Source of the DNA: Armatimonadota bacterium
GTDB lineage: Bacteria > Armatimonadota > Zipacnadia > Zipacnadales > JABUFB01
Assembly: GCA_018056145.1 (NCBI GenBank)
Contig: JAGPGE010000059.1
Coordinates: 1 to 13,883, forward strand
DNA: 13,883 bases
Reading direction: 5' to 3'
Positions 7,001-13,883 of this stretch are shown here, one piece after another (the stretch's first letter is position 1; every line of letters begins with the position of its first letter). The position numbers were made by a program, and so were the translations under genes. A model generated the notes under the pieces. It was not told where the DNA came from. It did not search any database and worked only from the letters and a program-made list of their open reading frames with translations.

Positions 7001-8411
7001 CGCCACTCAGGGCCTGTCCCGCTGGCATAACTACTACGTCGAAGGCATGCGCTGGCTCATGCAGGAGACCGGCATTGACGGGCTGTACCTCGACGGGATC
7101 GGCTACGACCGCGAGATCATGAAGCGCATCGCGAAAGTGATGCACGCCAACAATCCGGACTACCGCATCAACTTCCACAGCGGCAACAACTACGACTTCA
7201 TGGACCGCCACACAAGCCCGGCGAACTCGTACATGGAGCATTTCCCTTACGTCAGCAACCTGTGGTTCGGCGAGATGTACGACTACAACCGCGCGCCGGA
7301 CTACTGGTTTGTGGAGATCAGCGGCATCCCCTTCGGGCTCACCAGCGAGATGCTCGAATATCAGACCGGCGGGAATCCGTACCGCGGCATGATCTACGGG
7401 ATGACCGGCAGGCTCCACCCCTCCTGCAGCGGCATGTGGCGGTTCTGGGACGAGTTCGGCATCCAGGACGCGGAGTGGCTGGGGTACTGGTCGCCCGACT
7501 GTCCGGTGCGGACGGACCGCGCGGACGTGCTCGCAACCGCCTACCGCAAGAAGGGGCAGACCCTGATTTCCCTGGCGCACTGGCCCACCGAACGCCCTCG
7601 GCCGGGAGTGACAGCGCAGGCCGCCACTGGGGCGCCGGTCACTGACGGCAAGCTCTCACCCGGAGAGTGGGACTTCGCGGCCCGCATGACCGGGTTCACA
7701 ATCCTCAACCAGGACCAGCGTGCTCCGCTGCAGACCGAAGCGTACGCAACCTGGGACTCCGAACGTCTGTATGTGGCCTTCCGCTGCAACCTACCCAAGG
7801 GTTTTCGGCCACTGGCCAGAGTAACCGAGCGGGACGGCAGCGTGTGGGAGGATGACGCCATCGAGTTGTTCATCCAGCCCGATCCAGACCGACAGGCTTA
7901 CTACCAGCTGGTGGGCAACAGCGCGGGTGCGTTCTACGATGGAAAGGGCCTCGGCGGAGCAGACTGGGACGGCGAATGGCAGTATGCGGCATCCGCGGGC
8001 GAGGGCGGCTGGGAGGCGGAGGCCAGCATCCCCTGGGCCTCGCTGGGGATGAACGCGCCCGAGGCCGGCACAACCCTCGGCATCAACGTCTGCCGGGACC
8101 AGCAGACCCCGAGCAAGTCTCTGTCCTGCTGGGCTCCGGTGGGCGGGTCCTTCCATGATCCCGAGCAGTTCGGCAGGCTGACGCTTTCGACCGGCGCGCC
8201 ATCCACTCGCCAGAGCACGGATGAGCCGGCGGCGGCGGACATGCCGAAGGTGCGGCTGCAGATCGACTGGCAGGCCCTGGGGCTCGACCCAGCGAAGGCG
8301 AAACTGACCGCGCCCGCGATCCAGCATTTCCAGGGACCCGCGGAGTTCCGACCAACCGACGCGATACCCTTCGAACCCGGCAAGGGCTGGCTGCTCATCG
8401 CCCACGAGTGA
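4089..8411 (+). CDS. Exported multidomain glycoside hydrolase, GH123/DUF6067-like, with LamG-like and CBM9-like inserts
   Basis: This is a 1440-residue exported protein. A signal peptide covers about residues 1-29 (AVVRACLLAFIAGPTLA, cleaved before ADLPYG). A beta-rich N-terminal part (about 30-620) ends in LRFRLLITPFRPLDKRHW, followed by the barrel opening HHATGENPYINYPF (about 638-651). I associate these strings with DUF6067/GH123-type hydrolases common in Armatimonadota and Planctomycetota. Residues about 666-891 are an insert containing a LamG/concanavalin-like sandwich (about 670-825). The barrel resumes at LYYTVRELSNHV (about 896) and includes GIDGLYLDG with D1002, a candidate catalytic or binding aspartate. 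Residues about 1175-1366 look like a CBM9-type domain (VTDGKLSPGEW; WEDDAIELFI with W1253, E1254, D1255, D1256). The C-terminal beta module appears split around it: TLISLAHWPTE (1158-1168) before, IDWQALGLDPAKAKL to PGKGWLLI after. GAGG at 4077-4080 is 8 bases before the ATG. It likely cleaves an extracellular glycan; the linkage and sugar are unknown. The GH123 assignment is from memory of family patterns. Confidence 0.88.
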   Translation: MENAAVAVCLKTAVVRACLLAFIAGPTLAADLPYGVGQWEERGQGNHRAVLRVTQKADAVRAHIEWRRRDQNPEGKDIRIVDLTTGERVLNRVCARVERESGDLIFQPATVPGEYAVYYLPYNPGTGNFDDPGTYFEPEHTAEADWIARNRLSPQALESAAWESLPRAEVLRIEARGEFHRMDPMEVIATRAETQAVLAAHPEESYLLFPEDRKYPIRMFEDIPLKWAVSGPSTSFEGTAQPGEYYVFQVGVWAARKAVPGLDVDLPALSTDGGKRISRSQVTCFNLSGRDWLGRPMRRDFAVAQGQVRALWFGIQIPQDAEGVYRGTFTIRPEGAPPCDVAVQIDVAGPVLADGGVNDLWRMSRLKWLNSRLGLDEEVIPPYTPLEVNGDTIRCLQREVRFGQSGLPDSIISKGRNILAAPMRLVAESPGGTAPAEPPESWTVSKAPGVVRRVTRIASPQAATTVECAMEADGCVQYRVRMKAEREIDLSDVRLEIPLKREVARYMMGFGRRGGYRPESHRWKWDIERADNQVWLGDADGGVQLYLQGPRDVWDVISLVDSGLPDSWNNGGKGGCDVIEQGDTVLVRAYTGERTLAPGEELELRFRLLITPFRPLDKRHWNWRYGDVNRDGNILHIHHATGENPYINYPFIEWKRLKETVDRVKSTVKRTDEGSLTYPALGNINPDRGSLHLRVTLNFDPRAGEPRQARFNQSLFGLDWPNQDQVGFYWNVDDRGMRAYIRQGAPELNQYPVLFGTHLPGWEQGQQHTLTLSWGDTLAVFVDGELRGSAPHTGTLQTPLDGAVLRLNGSGFILDAIKVSDAPYSEGQTVQFAPDEHTLLLDTFENADAASTRPQVSAGNEPGQFKGVVELSPGDAGHRVAFSSRTVEGATNGVNLYYTVRELSNHVAEMWPLRSLGDEVFQGRSAFIYSVEKTMFGTPGGGYPWLQEHLVSGYVPAWRQPLWNGDHDAAIATQGLSRWHNYYVEGMRWLMQETGIDGLYLDGIGYDREIMKRIAKVMHANNPDYRINFHSGNNYDFMDRHTSPANSYMEHFPYVSNLWFGEMYDYNRAPDYWFVEISGIPFGLTSEMLEYQTGGNPYRGMIYGMTGRLHPSCSGMWRFWDEFGIQDAEWLGYWSPDCPVRTDRADVLATAYRKKGQTLISLAHWPTERPRPGVTAQAATGAPVTDGKLSPGEWDFAARMTGFTILNQDQRAPLQTEAYATWDSERLYVAFRCNLPKGFRPLARVTERDGSVWEDDAIELFIQPDPDRQAYYQLVGNSAGAFYDGKGLGGADWDGEWQYAASAGEGGWEAEASIPWASLGMNAPEAGTTLGINVCRDQQTPSKSLSCWAPVGGSFHDPEQFGRLTLSTGAPSTRQSTDEPAAADMPKVRLQIDWQALGLDPAKAKLTAPAIQHFQGPAEFRPTDAIPFEPGKGWLLIAHE
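6099..6761 (+). other. LamG-like insert within the hydrolase barrel (residues about 671-891)
   Basis: Between the barrel opening (NPYINYPF, LKETVDRVKS) and its continuation (LYYTVRELSNHV) lie some 220 residues that uninterrupted relatives, as I recall them, lack. The first 155 have the alternating-strand pattern of a LamG/concanavalin-like sandwich: LTYPALGNINPDRGSLHLRV, then VGFYWN, LTLSWGDTLAVFVDGEL and LRLNGSGFILDAIKVSD. The WGDTLAVFVDGE string is the typical central strand pair of LamG-type domains. About 65 more residues follow (LLLDTFENADA, then VVELSPGDAGHRVAF) and may form a second partial beta unit. It is probably a carbohydrate- or matrix-binding module. Confidence 0.7.
7611..8186 (+). 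other. CBM9-type domain inserted in the C-terminal module of the hydrolase
   Basis: Residues about 1175-1366 of the 1440-residue protein match the CBM9-like pattern: VTDGKLSPGEWDFAAR, a run of AYATWDSERLYVAFRC, the acidic WEDDAIELFIQPD, WEAEASIPWASLGM, and a closing FGRLTL strand. In related exported enzymes this domain usually sits at an end of the chain. Here about 70 residues of apparent hydrolase C-terminal module follow it, so it looks like an insertion. Confidence 0.75.
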
Positions 8412-8434
8412 TCGTTGAGCGCCGGCAAGAGTGC

Positions 8435-11400
8435 ATGAGCGACCCGCAAGGCAGTCTCTCGCTGTTCCACCCTCTCGTTGCCAACTGGTTTCGGGAACGC
8501 ATCGGGACGCCCACCGATGTGCAGACCGAGGCATGGCCCGTGATCGCCTCTGGAGAGCACGTTCTTGTCACTGCGCCCACCGGCAGCGGGAAGACGCTGA
8601 CCGCCTTCCTGTGGGCGCTAAACCAGCTCATCACGGGCGAGTACCCCGAGGGCCAGTGCAGTGTCCTGTACATCTCGCCACTGAAGGCGCTGAACAACGA
8701 CATCCGCCGGAACCTGGAAGAACCGCTGGGCGAACTGCGCCGGCTGTTCAAGCGCGAGGGCGTGCAGTTCCCGCGCCTCCGGGCGCTGACGCGAAGCGGC
8801 GATACCCCCACTGAGGACCGGCGGCGCATGGTACGGCACCCGCCGGAGATCCTCATCACCACCCCCGAGAGCCTCAACCTGCTCCTGAGTTCCCGGGGCG
8901 GCATCTCAATGCTGGGCTCCCTGCGCACCGTGATTCTCGACGAGATCCACGGCGTCTTGGACTCCAAGCGCGGAGTGCATCTCATCAGCGGCGTAGAGCG
9001 TCTCGTGCGGCTCAGCGGGGAGTTCCAGCGCATTGCGCTGTCCGCCACCGTGCGGCCACTTGAGCTTGTGGCCCAGTATGTCGGCGGGTACCGTCTGCTG
9101 GACAGCGGCGCGTATGAGCCACGCCCGGTCCACATCCTGCGCGGCAAGTCACGCAAGGAATACGACGTGCGGGTGCGGATGCTCAAGGGCGCCGCGGGGC
9201 ATGTGGAGGAAGACCCGGTGTGGTCCCCGATTGTCCACGAGTGCCGCGAGATCGCCCGGCGGAACCGCTCCACGCTGGTGTTCGCCAACTCCCGGCGCGT
9301 TGCCGAGAACATGACGTGGAAGATGAACGACGGGCTGGAGGAGCTCCTGGCCTACGCCCATCACGGTTCGCTGTCGCGGGAGATTCGCGCCGAAGTGGAG
9401 CGGCGTCTGAAGGCCGGCGAACTCAGGGCCATCGTGGCCACCAGTTCGCTGGAGATGGGCATCGACATCGGCAGCCTGGACGAGGTGGTGCTAGTGCAAT
9501 CGCCGCCGCGCATCTCGGCGGCCATCCAGCGTGTGGGCAGGGCCGGGCACCAAGTGGGCGAGGTCAGCCGGGCCACCCTCTTCCCCACCCACTCCCACGA
9601 CCTGCTGGAAGCGGCTGTGCTCGCGCGCAGCATTCTCGACCAAAACATCGAGCCGATCCGTCCCGTTCGCGGGGCCCTGGATGTGCTCGCCCAGGTGCTC
9701 ATCTCCATGACCGGGCTGGAAACCTGGGACATCGACCAGCTTTTTGCGGAGATCCGCCGCAGCTACCCCTTCCGCAACATCACCCGCCGGCAGTTCGACC
9801 TGGTGCTGGAGATGCTGTCGGGGCGGTACGAGGAAGCGCGCATCCGGGGGCTCACGGCAAGGCTTTCGGTGGACCGCATCGATAACACCGTTGCAGCCCG
9901 GCCGGGAGCGCTGCAGGATCTGTACATCTCCGGCGGCACCATTCCGGATCGCGGCTACTTGCACTTGCGCGACCAGCGCACCAATGCGCTCATCGGCGAA
10001 CTGGATGAGGAGTTCGTCTGGGAGGCCGCGCCGGGTCAGGCAATGGCCTTCGCCGCTCAAGGCTGGCGCATCGAGCGCATCACTCACAATGACGTCTTCG
10101 TGACTCCCACCGGGCGCTCCGCGGAGGACGCGCCCTTCTGGAAGGGCGAGGAGTGGGGCCGCGACACCCACTTCACCACCCGGATCGCCGAGTTCCTTGA
10201 GACTGCCGAGGACCGCCTGGACGACCCAGAATTCGCGCGCGAGTTGATGCAGCGCCACTGCCTGGACGAGGACTCCGCCGACGATCTGCTGTCCTACCTG
10301 CGGCTGCAGAAGACCTTCTGCGCGGGCGTTCTGCCGCACCGGCACCAGATTGTGGTCGAGCACATCGCGGCAGGCCCGGGGAATGTGCCGGGCAGCCAGA
10401 TCTGCATCCACAATTTCTGGGGTGGGACGATCAACCGCCCCTTCGCCATGGCCCTTGCGCAGGCCTGGAAAGAACGGTTCGGCGTCAAGCCCGAGGTCTA
10501 CCCGTCCAATGACGTGGTGGGCATCGTGATGACCGAGGACGTGGACGGCGCCGAAGTCATGTCCCTCGTGACCAGCACGCGGCTGGAAGAGTTGCTGCGC
10601 AAGTCCGTGGAGGGCTCGGGTTTTTTCGGCGCGCGCTTCCGGGAATGCGCCGGGCGGGCGTTGCTCATCACCCGCCAGAAAATGAACCAGCGCATGCCGC
10701 TGTGGGTCACGCGCCTGCGTGCTAAAGCGCTCCTCGAGGCAGTGCTGGGCTTCGATGATTTCCCGATTCTGCTCGAAGCCTGGCGGACCTGCCTGCAGGA
10801 CGAGTTCGACATGGAGGGGCTGCAGGAGCGCCTGGGCGAACTGGAGAGTGGCGTCACGACCTGGACCGAAGTCCGCACCGAACACCTGAGTCCCTTCGCG
10901 GGCGTGCTGAGCTGGCGTCAGACGAATCAGTACATGTATGCCGACGACACCCCCACTGGCCGCACACAATCCCAACTGCGTGGCGACCTCTTGCGCGAAG
11001 TGGTCTTCTCGCCCTCGTTGCGGCCCACCATCACGCCCGAACTGGTGGCGCGGTTTGAGCGCAAGCGCAAGCGCCTTGCGCCCGGATACGCTCCCCAGAC
11101 CGCGCGCGACATCGTCGACTGGGCCAGGGAGCGCGTGCTGATCCCGAAGAGCGAGTGGACGGACCTGCTCGCCGCGATCCAGAGGGATTCCGGCGAGGAC
11201 CCCCAGGCGCTCATCAGTGACGCCGCGGGGAAGCTTGTGTGGCTGCGACCGCATGGCTCGGCAACCGATCTCGTAGCGGCAGTGGAGGATCTGCGCCGGA
11301 TCCTGCCCATCTGGGGACCCGGCGCAAGTGCGCGGCCGATTGCCGGCGATGGTCCCGCGCCTGAGACCGCCCAGCACTCCGGCCCGGATGATGAGCGGCT

Positions 11401-12871
11401 GCTTGCCGTGCTGGGGGAGTGGTTGAGCTTCTTCGGTCCGGTGAGCCCGGACGTGATCAGTCGCACATTGGGCCTGGAACCGGAGCGCGTGGCCGCATGT
11501 GTCGGAGACCTGATCGACTCGGAAGCAGTCATCCAGGGACTGCTGGTGCGCAACGGCCCCGCCAATGACATTTGCGACAGCGCGAACTTCGAGACGCTGC
11601 TGCGCATGGCCCGGACCGAAGCCGTTCCAGCATTCGAGCCCCTTCCCGCGGAGGATCTCGCGCTCTTCCTGGCGGCGAACCAGGGCCTGTGCGCACCGGG
11701 CGAAGGCGAGGATGAGGTCTGGGCAGCACTGGAGCAGTTGAGCGGGTATGAGGCCCGGGCTGAGCTGTGGGAGGAGGCCATCCTCCCCGCGCGTGTCCGG
11801 GGCTACCGCCCGGCACTGCTGGACGGCTTGATGAACGAGGGGCAATTGCTGTGGCTCGGAGCATCCCGACAGAAGGTGGCATTCTGCCTCGCGGATGACC
11901 TGGAGCTCGTGCGCGAGAGCGCCGCGAAAAGGCTGCCCGAGGAACTGCGCCAGCTATTCCAGGACGCGGACGCCCGGTACACATTGCGCGCCCTGGAGAC
12001 GCGGACGGAGCTTGGGCCGGAGCGCCTCGCGGACGCTCTCTGGTCTGCAGTGTGGAGCGGCGTCCTCACCAATGACACCGTGGCCAGTCTGCGTCGGGGT
12101 ATCGCCTGCGGGTTCCAGCATGCGCCAGTGAGCGTACCGGAGCCACCGCAGAGAAGGGGACGGCGTGGATTCGTCCGCCGCCCCCGTTCCGCTGGTGCCG
12201 CACTGTATGCGGGAAGCTGGTTCCGCCTGCCCGATCCGCCGAAGGCCGAAGGGCTTCTGGAAGAGGAGGAGCGCGCCAAGGACCGGGCACGCCTGCTCCT
12301 GGAGCGCTACGGCATCGTGTTCCGCGAACTCCTGATTCACGAGACGCCCCTGCTCCGCTGGCCCGCGGTGTTCCGGGCCCTGCGGCTCATGGAGTTGTCG
12401 GGTGAGATCGTGGGCGGCCGCTTCTTCGAGGGCATACCGGGCCTGCAGTTCGTCACTCCCACCACCCTCCGGAAGCTCCAGCGGGAGCTCCCGCGCCATG
12501 CTGTTTGGTGGATCAACGCGTGCGATCCGGTATCGCTGTGCGGGAACGCGCTGGAGCCGCTAAAACACGGTCTTCCCAGGCGGATTCCCGGAAACTGGAT
12601 CGTGTACGTGGGGTCGGAGCGAGCGCTGGTCATCCAGCGTGACGGGGCAGACCTGAGTTTCAGTATCCACCCCGACAGTTCCGCAATGCAGGATTGCCTT
12701 GCCCCGCTCGCGAATTTGTTGGAGCGCGATTTCCGGCCAAAGCACAGGATTGTGGTAGAGACGATCAACGGGGCAGCGGCCGCCGAAAGCCCTTACTCCG
12801 ACGCCCTCTGCGCGCGGTTCGACGCCGTGCGCGAGTCGCCGAGGATCATCATCCGAAAACGGGTCGGATAG
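8435..12871 (+). CDS. lhr: Lhr-type DEAD/DEAH-box DNA helicase
   Basis: This is a superfamily 2 helicase of 1478 residues from the ATG at 8435, close to the 1538 residues of E. coli Lhr. It is therefore the long form with the C-terminal extension, not only the Lhr core. Motifs in order: a Q-like N-terminus (TPTDVQTEAW), Walker A APTGSGKT (K53, T54), Walker B as DEIH (D169-H172), motif III SAT (203-205), and motif VI QRVGRAGH (365-372). The Lhr-specific block GFFGARFRECAGRALL is near residue 740. The extension contains a winged-helix-like stretch (LLAVLGEWLSFFGPVSPDVI, near residue 1000). Lhr proteins are ATP-dependent 3'-5' DNA translocases linked to repair; for some long forms a uracil-DNA glycosylase activity in the extension has been reported. 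GTG 8408 is an alternative start. It overlaps the previous stop as GTGA, but no Shine-Dalgarno sequence precedes it. The ATG also has only a weak AAGAG ahead of it. The protein acts in the cytoplasm and has no obvious link to the flanking hydrolases. Confidence 0.95.
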   Translation: MSDPQGSLSLFHPLVANWFRERIGTPTDVQTEAWPVIASGEHVLVTAPTGSGKTLTAFLWALNQLITGEYPEGQCSVLYISPLKALNNDIRRNLEEPLGELRRLFKREGVQFPRLRALTRSGDTPTEDRRRMVRHPPEILITTPESLNLLLSSRGGISMLGSLRTVILDEIHGVLDSKRGVHLISGVERLVRLSGEFQRIALSATVRPLELVAQYVGGYRLLDSGAYEPRPVHILRGKSRKEYDVRVRMLKGAAGHVEEDPVWSPIVHECREIARRNRSTLVFANSRRVAENMTWKMNDGLEELLAYAHHGSLSREIRAEVERRLKAGELRAIVATSSLEMGIDIGSLDEVVLVQSPPRISAAIQRVGRAGHQVGEVSRATLFPTHSHDLLEAAVLARSILDQNIEPIRPVRGALDVLAQVLISMTGLETWDIDQLFAEIRRSYPFRNITRRQFDLVLEMLSGRYEEARIRGLTARLSVDRIDNTVAARPGALQDLYISGGTIPDRGYLHLRDQRTNALIGELDEEFVWEAAPGQAMAFAAQGWRIERITHNDVFVTPTGRSAEDAPFWKGEEWGRDTHFTTRIAEFLETAEDRLDDPEFARELMQRHCLDEDSADDLLSYLRLQKTFCAGVLPHRHQIVVEHIAAGPGNVPGSQICIHNFWGGTINRPFAMALAQAWKERFGVKPEVYPSNDVVGIVMTEDVDGAEVMSLVTSTRLEELLRKSVEGSGFFGARFRECAGRALLITRQKMNQRMPLWVTRLRAKALLEAVLGFDDFPILLEAWRTCLQDEFDMEGLQERLGELESGVTTWTEVRTEHLSPFAGVLSWRQTNQYMYADDTPTGRTQSQLRGDLLREVVFSPSLRPTITPELVARFERKRKRLAPGYAPQTARDIVDWARERVLIPKSEWTDLLAAIQRDSGEDPQALISDAAGKLVWLRPHGSATDLVAAVEDLRRILPIWGPGASARPIAGDGPAPETAQHSGPDDERLLAVLGEWLSFFGPVSPDVISRTLGLEPERVAACVGDLIDSEAVIQGLLVRNGPANDICDSANFETLLRMARTEAVPAFEPLPAEDLALFLAANQGLCAPGEGEDEVWAALEQLSGYEARAELWEEAILPARVRGYRPALLDGLMNEGQLLWLGASRQKVAFCLADDLELVRESAAKRLPEELRQLFQDADARYTLRALETRTELGPERLADALWSAVWSGVLTNDTVASLRRGIACGFQHAPVSVPEPPQRRGRRGFVRRPRSAGAALYAGSWFRLPDPPKAEGLLEEEERAKDRARLLLERYGIVFRELLIHETPLLRWPAVFRALRLMELSGEIVGGRFFEGIPGLQFVTPTTLRKLQRELPRHAVWWINACDPVSLCGNALEPLKHGLPRRIPGNWIVYVGSERALVIQRDGADLSFSIHPDSSAMQDCLAPLANLLERDFRPKHRIVVETINGAAAAESPYSDALCARFDAVRESPRIIIRKRVG

Positions 12872-12897
12872 TGCCGCAGACGAGTCCTTGAGACCCG

Positions 12898-12904
12898 AAG
12901 GGAG
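12898..12904 (+). promoter_or_regulatory. Shine-Dalgarno site of the GH5-like gene
   Basis: AAGGGAG lies 6 bases before ATG 12911 and 9 bases before ATG 12914 in a 39-base gap after the helicase stop. No terminator or promoter is visible in the gap, so the gene is probably read from the same transcript as the helicase. Confidence 0.6.
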
Positions 12905-12910
12905 CCTGTC

Positions 12911-13883
12911 ATGATGACTGCGTTCTGTGTCGCGCTGATGATCTTGCTCACACTCTGTGCGTACGGCGCCCCACTGCGCCTGCACCCGGAGAATCCCCAC
13001 TACTTCCTTTTTCGCGACAAGCCGGAAGTACTCATCACCAGCGCCGAACACTACGGCGCCGTGCTCAATCTAGACTTCGACTACGCGAAATACCTGGAGA
13101 CGCTGCAGCGCGACGGGATGAACCACACCCGCACCTTCGTGGGTGCATACATGGAGCCCGAGAGCGCTTTCGGCATCGCCCGCAACACCCTTGCCCCGGC
13201 TGCCGGGAGACTGATCTGCCCGTGGGCGCGCAGCAACACGCCCGGTTACGCCAAGGGCGGCAACAAGTTCGACCTCACACGCTGGGACGACGCCTACTTC
13301 GCGCGCCTGACCGACTTCGTGCGACAGGCCTCGGACCGGGGCATCGTGGTGGAGATCAACCTCTTCTGCCCCTTCTACGGAGATGGGCAGTGGAACATTA
13401 GCCCCATGAACGCGGCGAACAACGTGAACAGCGTGGGCAAGGTGTCCCGCGAGAAAGCCTACTCCCTCACGGAGAGCGACGGCCTGCAGGCGGTCCAGGA
13501 AGCAATGACCCGCAAGGTCGTCACCGAGCTCAACGAGTTCGACAACATCTTCTTCGAGATCATGAACGAGCCGTACGTCAAGGGTGTGCCGGATGACTGG
13601 CAGCGGCGCATCGCGGACGTTATTGTCGAGACCGAGGAGGGCCTTCCCAACCGGCACCTCATCTCGCAGAACATCGCCAACGGCAAGGCTCAAGTGACCG
13701 CCCCACACCCGGCGGTGTCGATCCTCAATTTCCACTACGCCTGGCCGCCAGTGACGGTGGGGATGAACTATCGCCTCAACCGGGTGATCGGCGACAATGA
13801 GACCGGCTTCAAGGCACGGCGGATGAACACTACCGCCGGGAGGGCTGGGCGTTCATTCTCGCCGGAGGCGGGCTGTACAACAA
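12911..13883 (+). CDS. 5' part of an exported clan GH-A (GH5-like) glycoside hydrolase, frameshifted near the edge
   Basis: The gene runs off the right edge; about 324 codons are present. A signal peptide (MMTAFCVALMILLTLCAYG) ends near residue 19. The mature part begins NPHYFLFRDKPEVLI, an N-terminal pattern of (beta/alpha)8 cellulase-like hydrolases. It continues through EHYGAVLNLDFDYAKYLETL, a helix-strand block ending NHTRTFV, and FVRQASDRGIVVEINLFCP. FFEIMNEP places E220 as the general acid/base after strand 4. VIGDNETGF places E297 as the likely nucleophile at strand 7. HYAWPP is the strand before it. Substrate is open: beta-mannan, cellulose and other beta-glycans are all served by this clan. 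After K301 (codon 13811-13813) the frame gives meaningless sequence, whereas the next frame gives DEHYRREGWAFILAGGG. One missing G in AAGGGC explains this. The gene is therefore either broken or carries an end-of-contig sequence error. Confidence 0.85.
   Translation, partial: MMTAFCVALMILLTLCAYGAPLRLHPENPHYFLFRDKPEVLITSAEHYGAVLNLDFDYAKYLETLQRDGMNHTRTFVGAYMEPESAFGIARNTLAPAAGRLICPWARSNTPGYAKGGNKFDLTRWDDAYFARLTDFVRQASDRGIVVEINLFCPFYGDGQWNISPMNAANNVNSVGKVSREKAYSLTESDGLQAVQEAMTRKVVTELNEFDNIFFEIMNEPYVKGVPDDWQRRIADVIVETEEGLPNRHLISQNIANGKAQVTAPHPAVSILNFHYAWPPVTVGMNYRLNRVIGDNETGFKARRMNTTAGRAGRSFSPEAGCTT

Noticed and set aside
8408..8434. GTG 8408 as the helicase start, overlapping the hydrolase stop as GTGA
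   Set aside because: No Shine-Dalgarno sequence precedes it, and the nine added residues (MIVERRQEC) do not look like Lhr. It remains possible through translational coupling, so it is mentioned as an alternative only.
10621..10627. An in-phase T-TTT-TTC heptamer in the helicase gene, a possible -1 frameshift site
   Set aside because: It simply encodes the Phe-Phe of the conserved GFFGARF block. The -1 frame ends at a stop after about 30 codons, and nothing suggests a functional short product.
9491..11845. A 784-codon open frame on the minus strand inside the helicase gene
   Set aside because: It is antisense to well-conserved Lhr motifs, and its product is a His/Arg/Gly/Val-rich string without domain-like patterning. 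This is the usual shadow frame in GC-rich DNA with strong third-position bias.

Overview
The window is GC-rich bacterial DNA with strong GC bias at third codon positions. Both of its edges cut through genes. The gene set is a very large exported glycoside hydrolase of the GH123/DUF6067-like type, a Gfo/Idh/MocA dehydrogenase, an exported clan GH-A (GH5-like) hydrolase, and a big exported protein of unknown family. This resembles uncultured polysaccharide-degrading lineages such as Armatimonadota, Planctomycetota, Hydrogenedentota or Lentisphaerota. That placement is a judgement from gene style and is not proven by any marker in the window.

Layout. On the minus strand, reading leftward from about 2684, lies an exported 859-residue protein (105-2684). 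Five bases after its stop begins another exported protein, of which only 33 codons are present (1-99). A 245-base divergent intergenic region (2685-2929) carries short palindromes and must hold the promoters for both directions. Everything to its right is on the plus strand with short gaps and no visible terminator: a Gfo/Idh/MocA oxidoreductase (2930-4033), a 1440-residue multidomain glycoside hydrolase (4089-8411), an Lhr-type DNA helicase (8435-12871) and the 5' part of a GH5-like hydrolase (12911 to the right edge).

How the genes may work together. The plus-strand genes look like one transcription unit. Two exported hydrolases would cut an extracellular or periplasmic glycan, and the cytoplasmic dehydrogenase would oxidise a released sugar or derivative. 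The Lhr helicase, a DNA-repair enzyme, is the functional outlier. The leftward pair is exported and its role is unknown. The larger protein carries a motif that fits the polymerase-beta-type nucleotidyltransferase signature, which is unexpected in an exported protein.

The most notable observations are: (1) the 1440-residue hydrolase appears to be a GH123/DUF6067-like enzyme split by two nested inserts, a LamG-like domain in its barrel and a CBM9-like domain in its C-terminal module; (2) the exported nucleotidyltransferase-like protein; (3) a one-base deletion signature that shifts the frame of the GH5-like gene about 70 bases before the right edge, right after its presumed catalytic nucleophile; (4) the helicase lodged between two hydrolase genes. 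I see no tRNA, rRNA, CRISPR array, insertion sequence or long repeat. Apart from the 245-base divergent region, no gene-free stretch exceeds about 55 bases.
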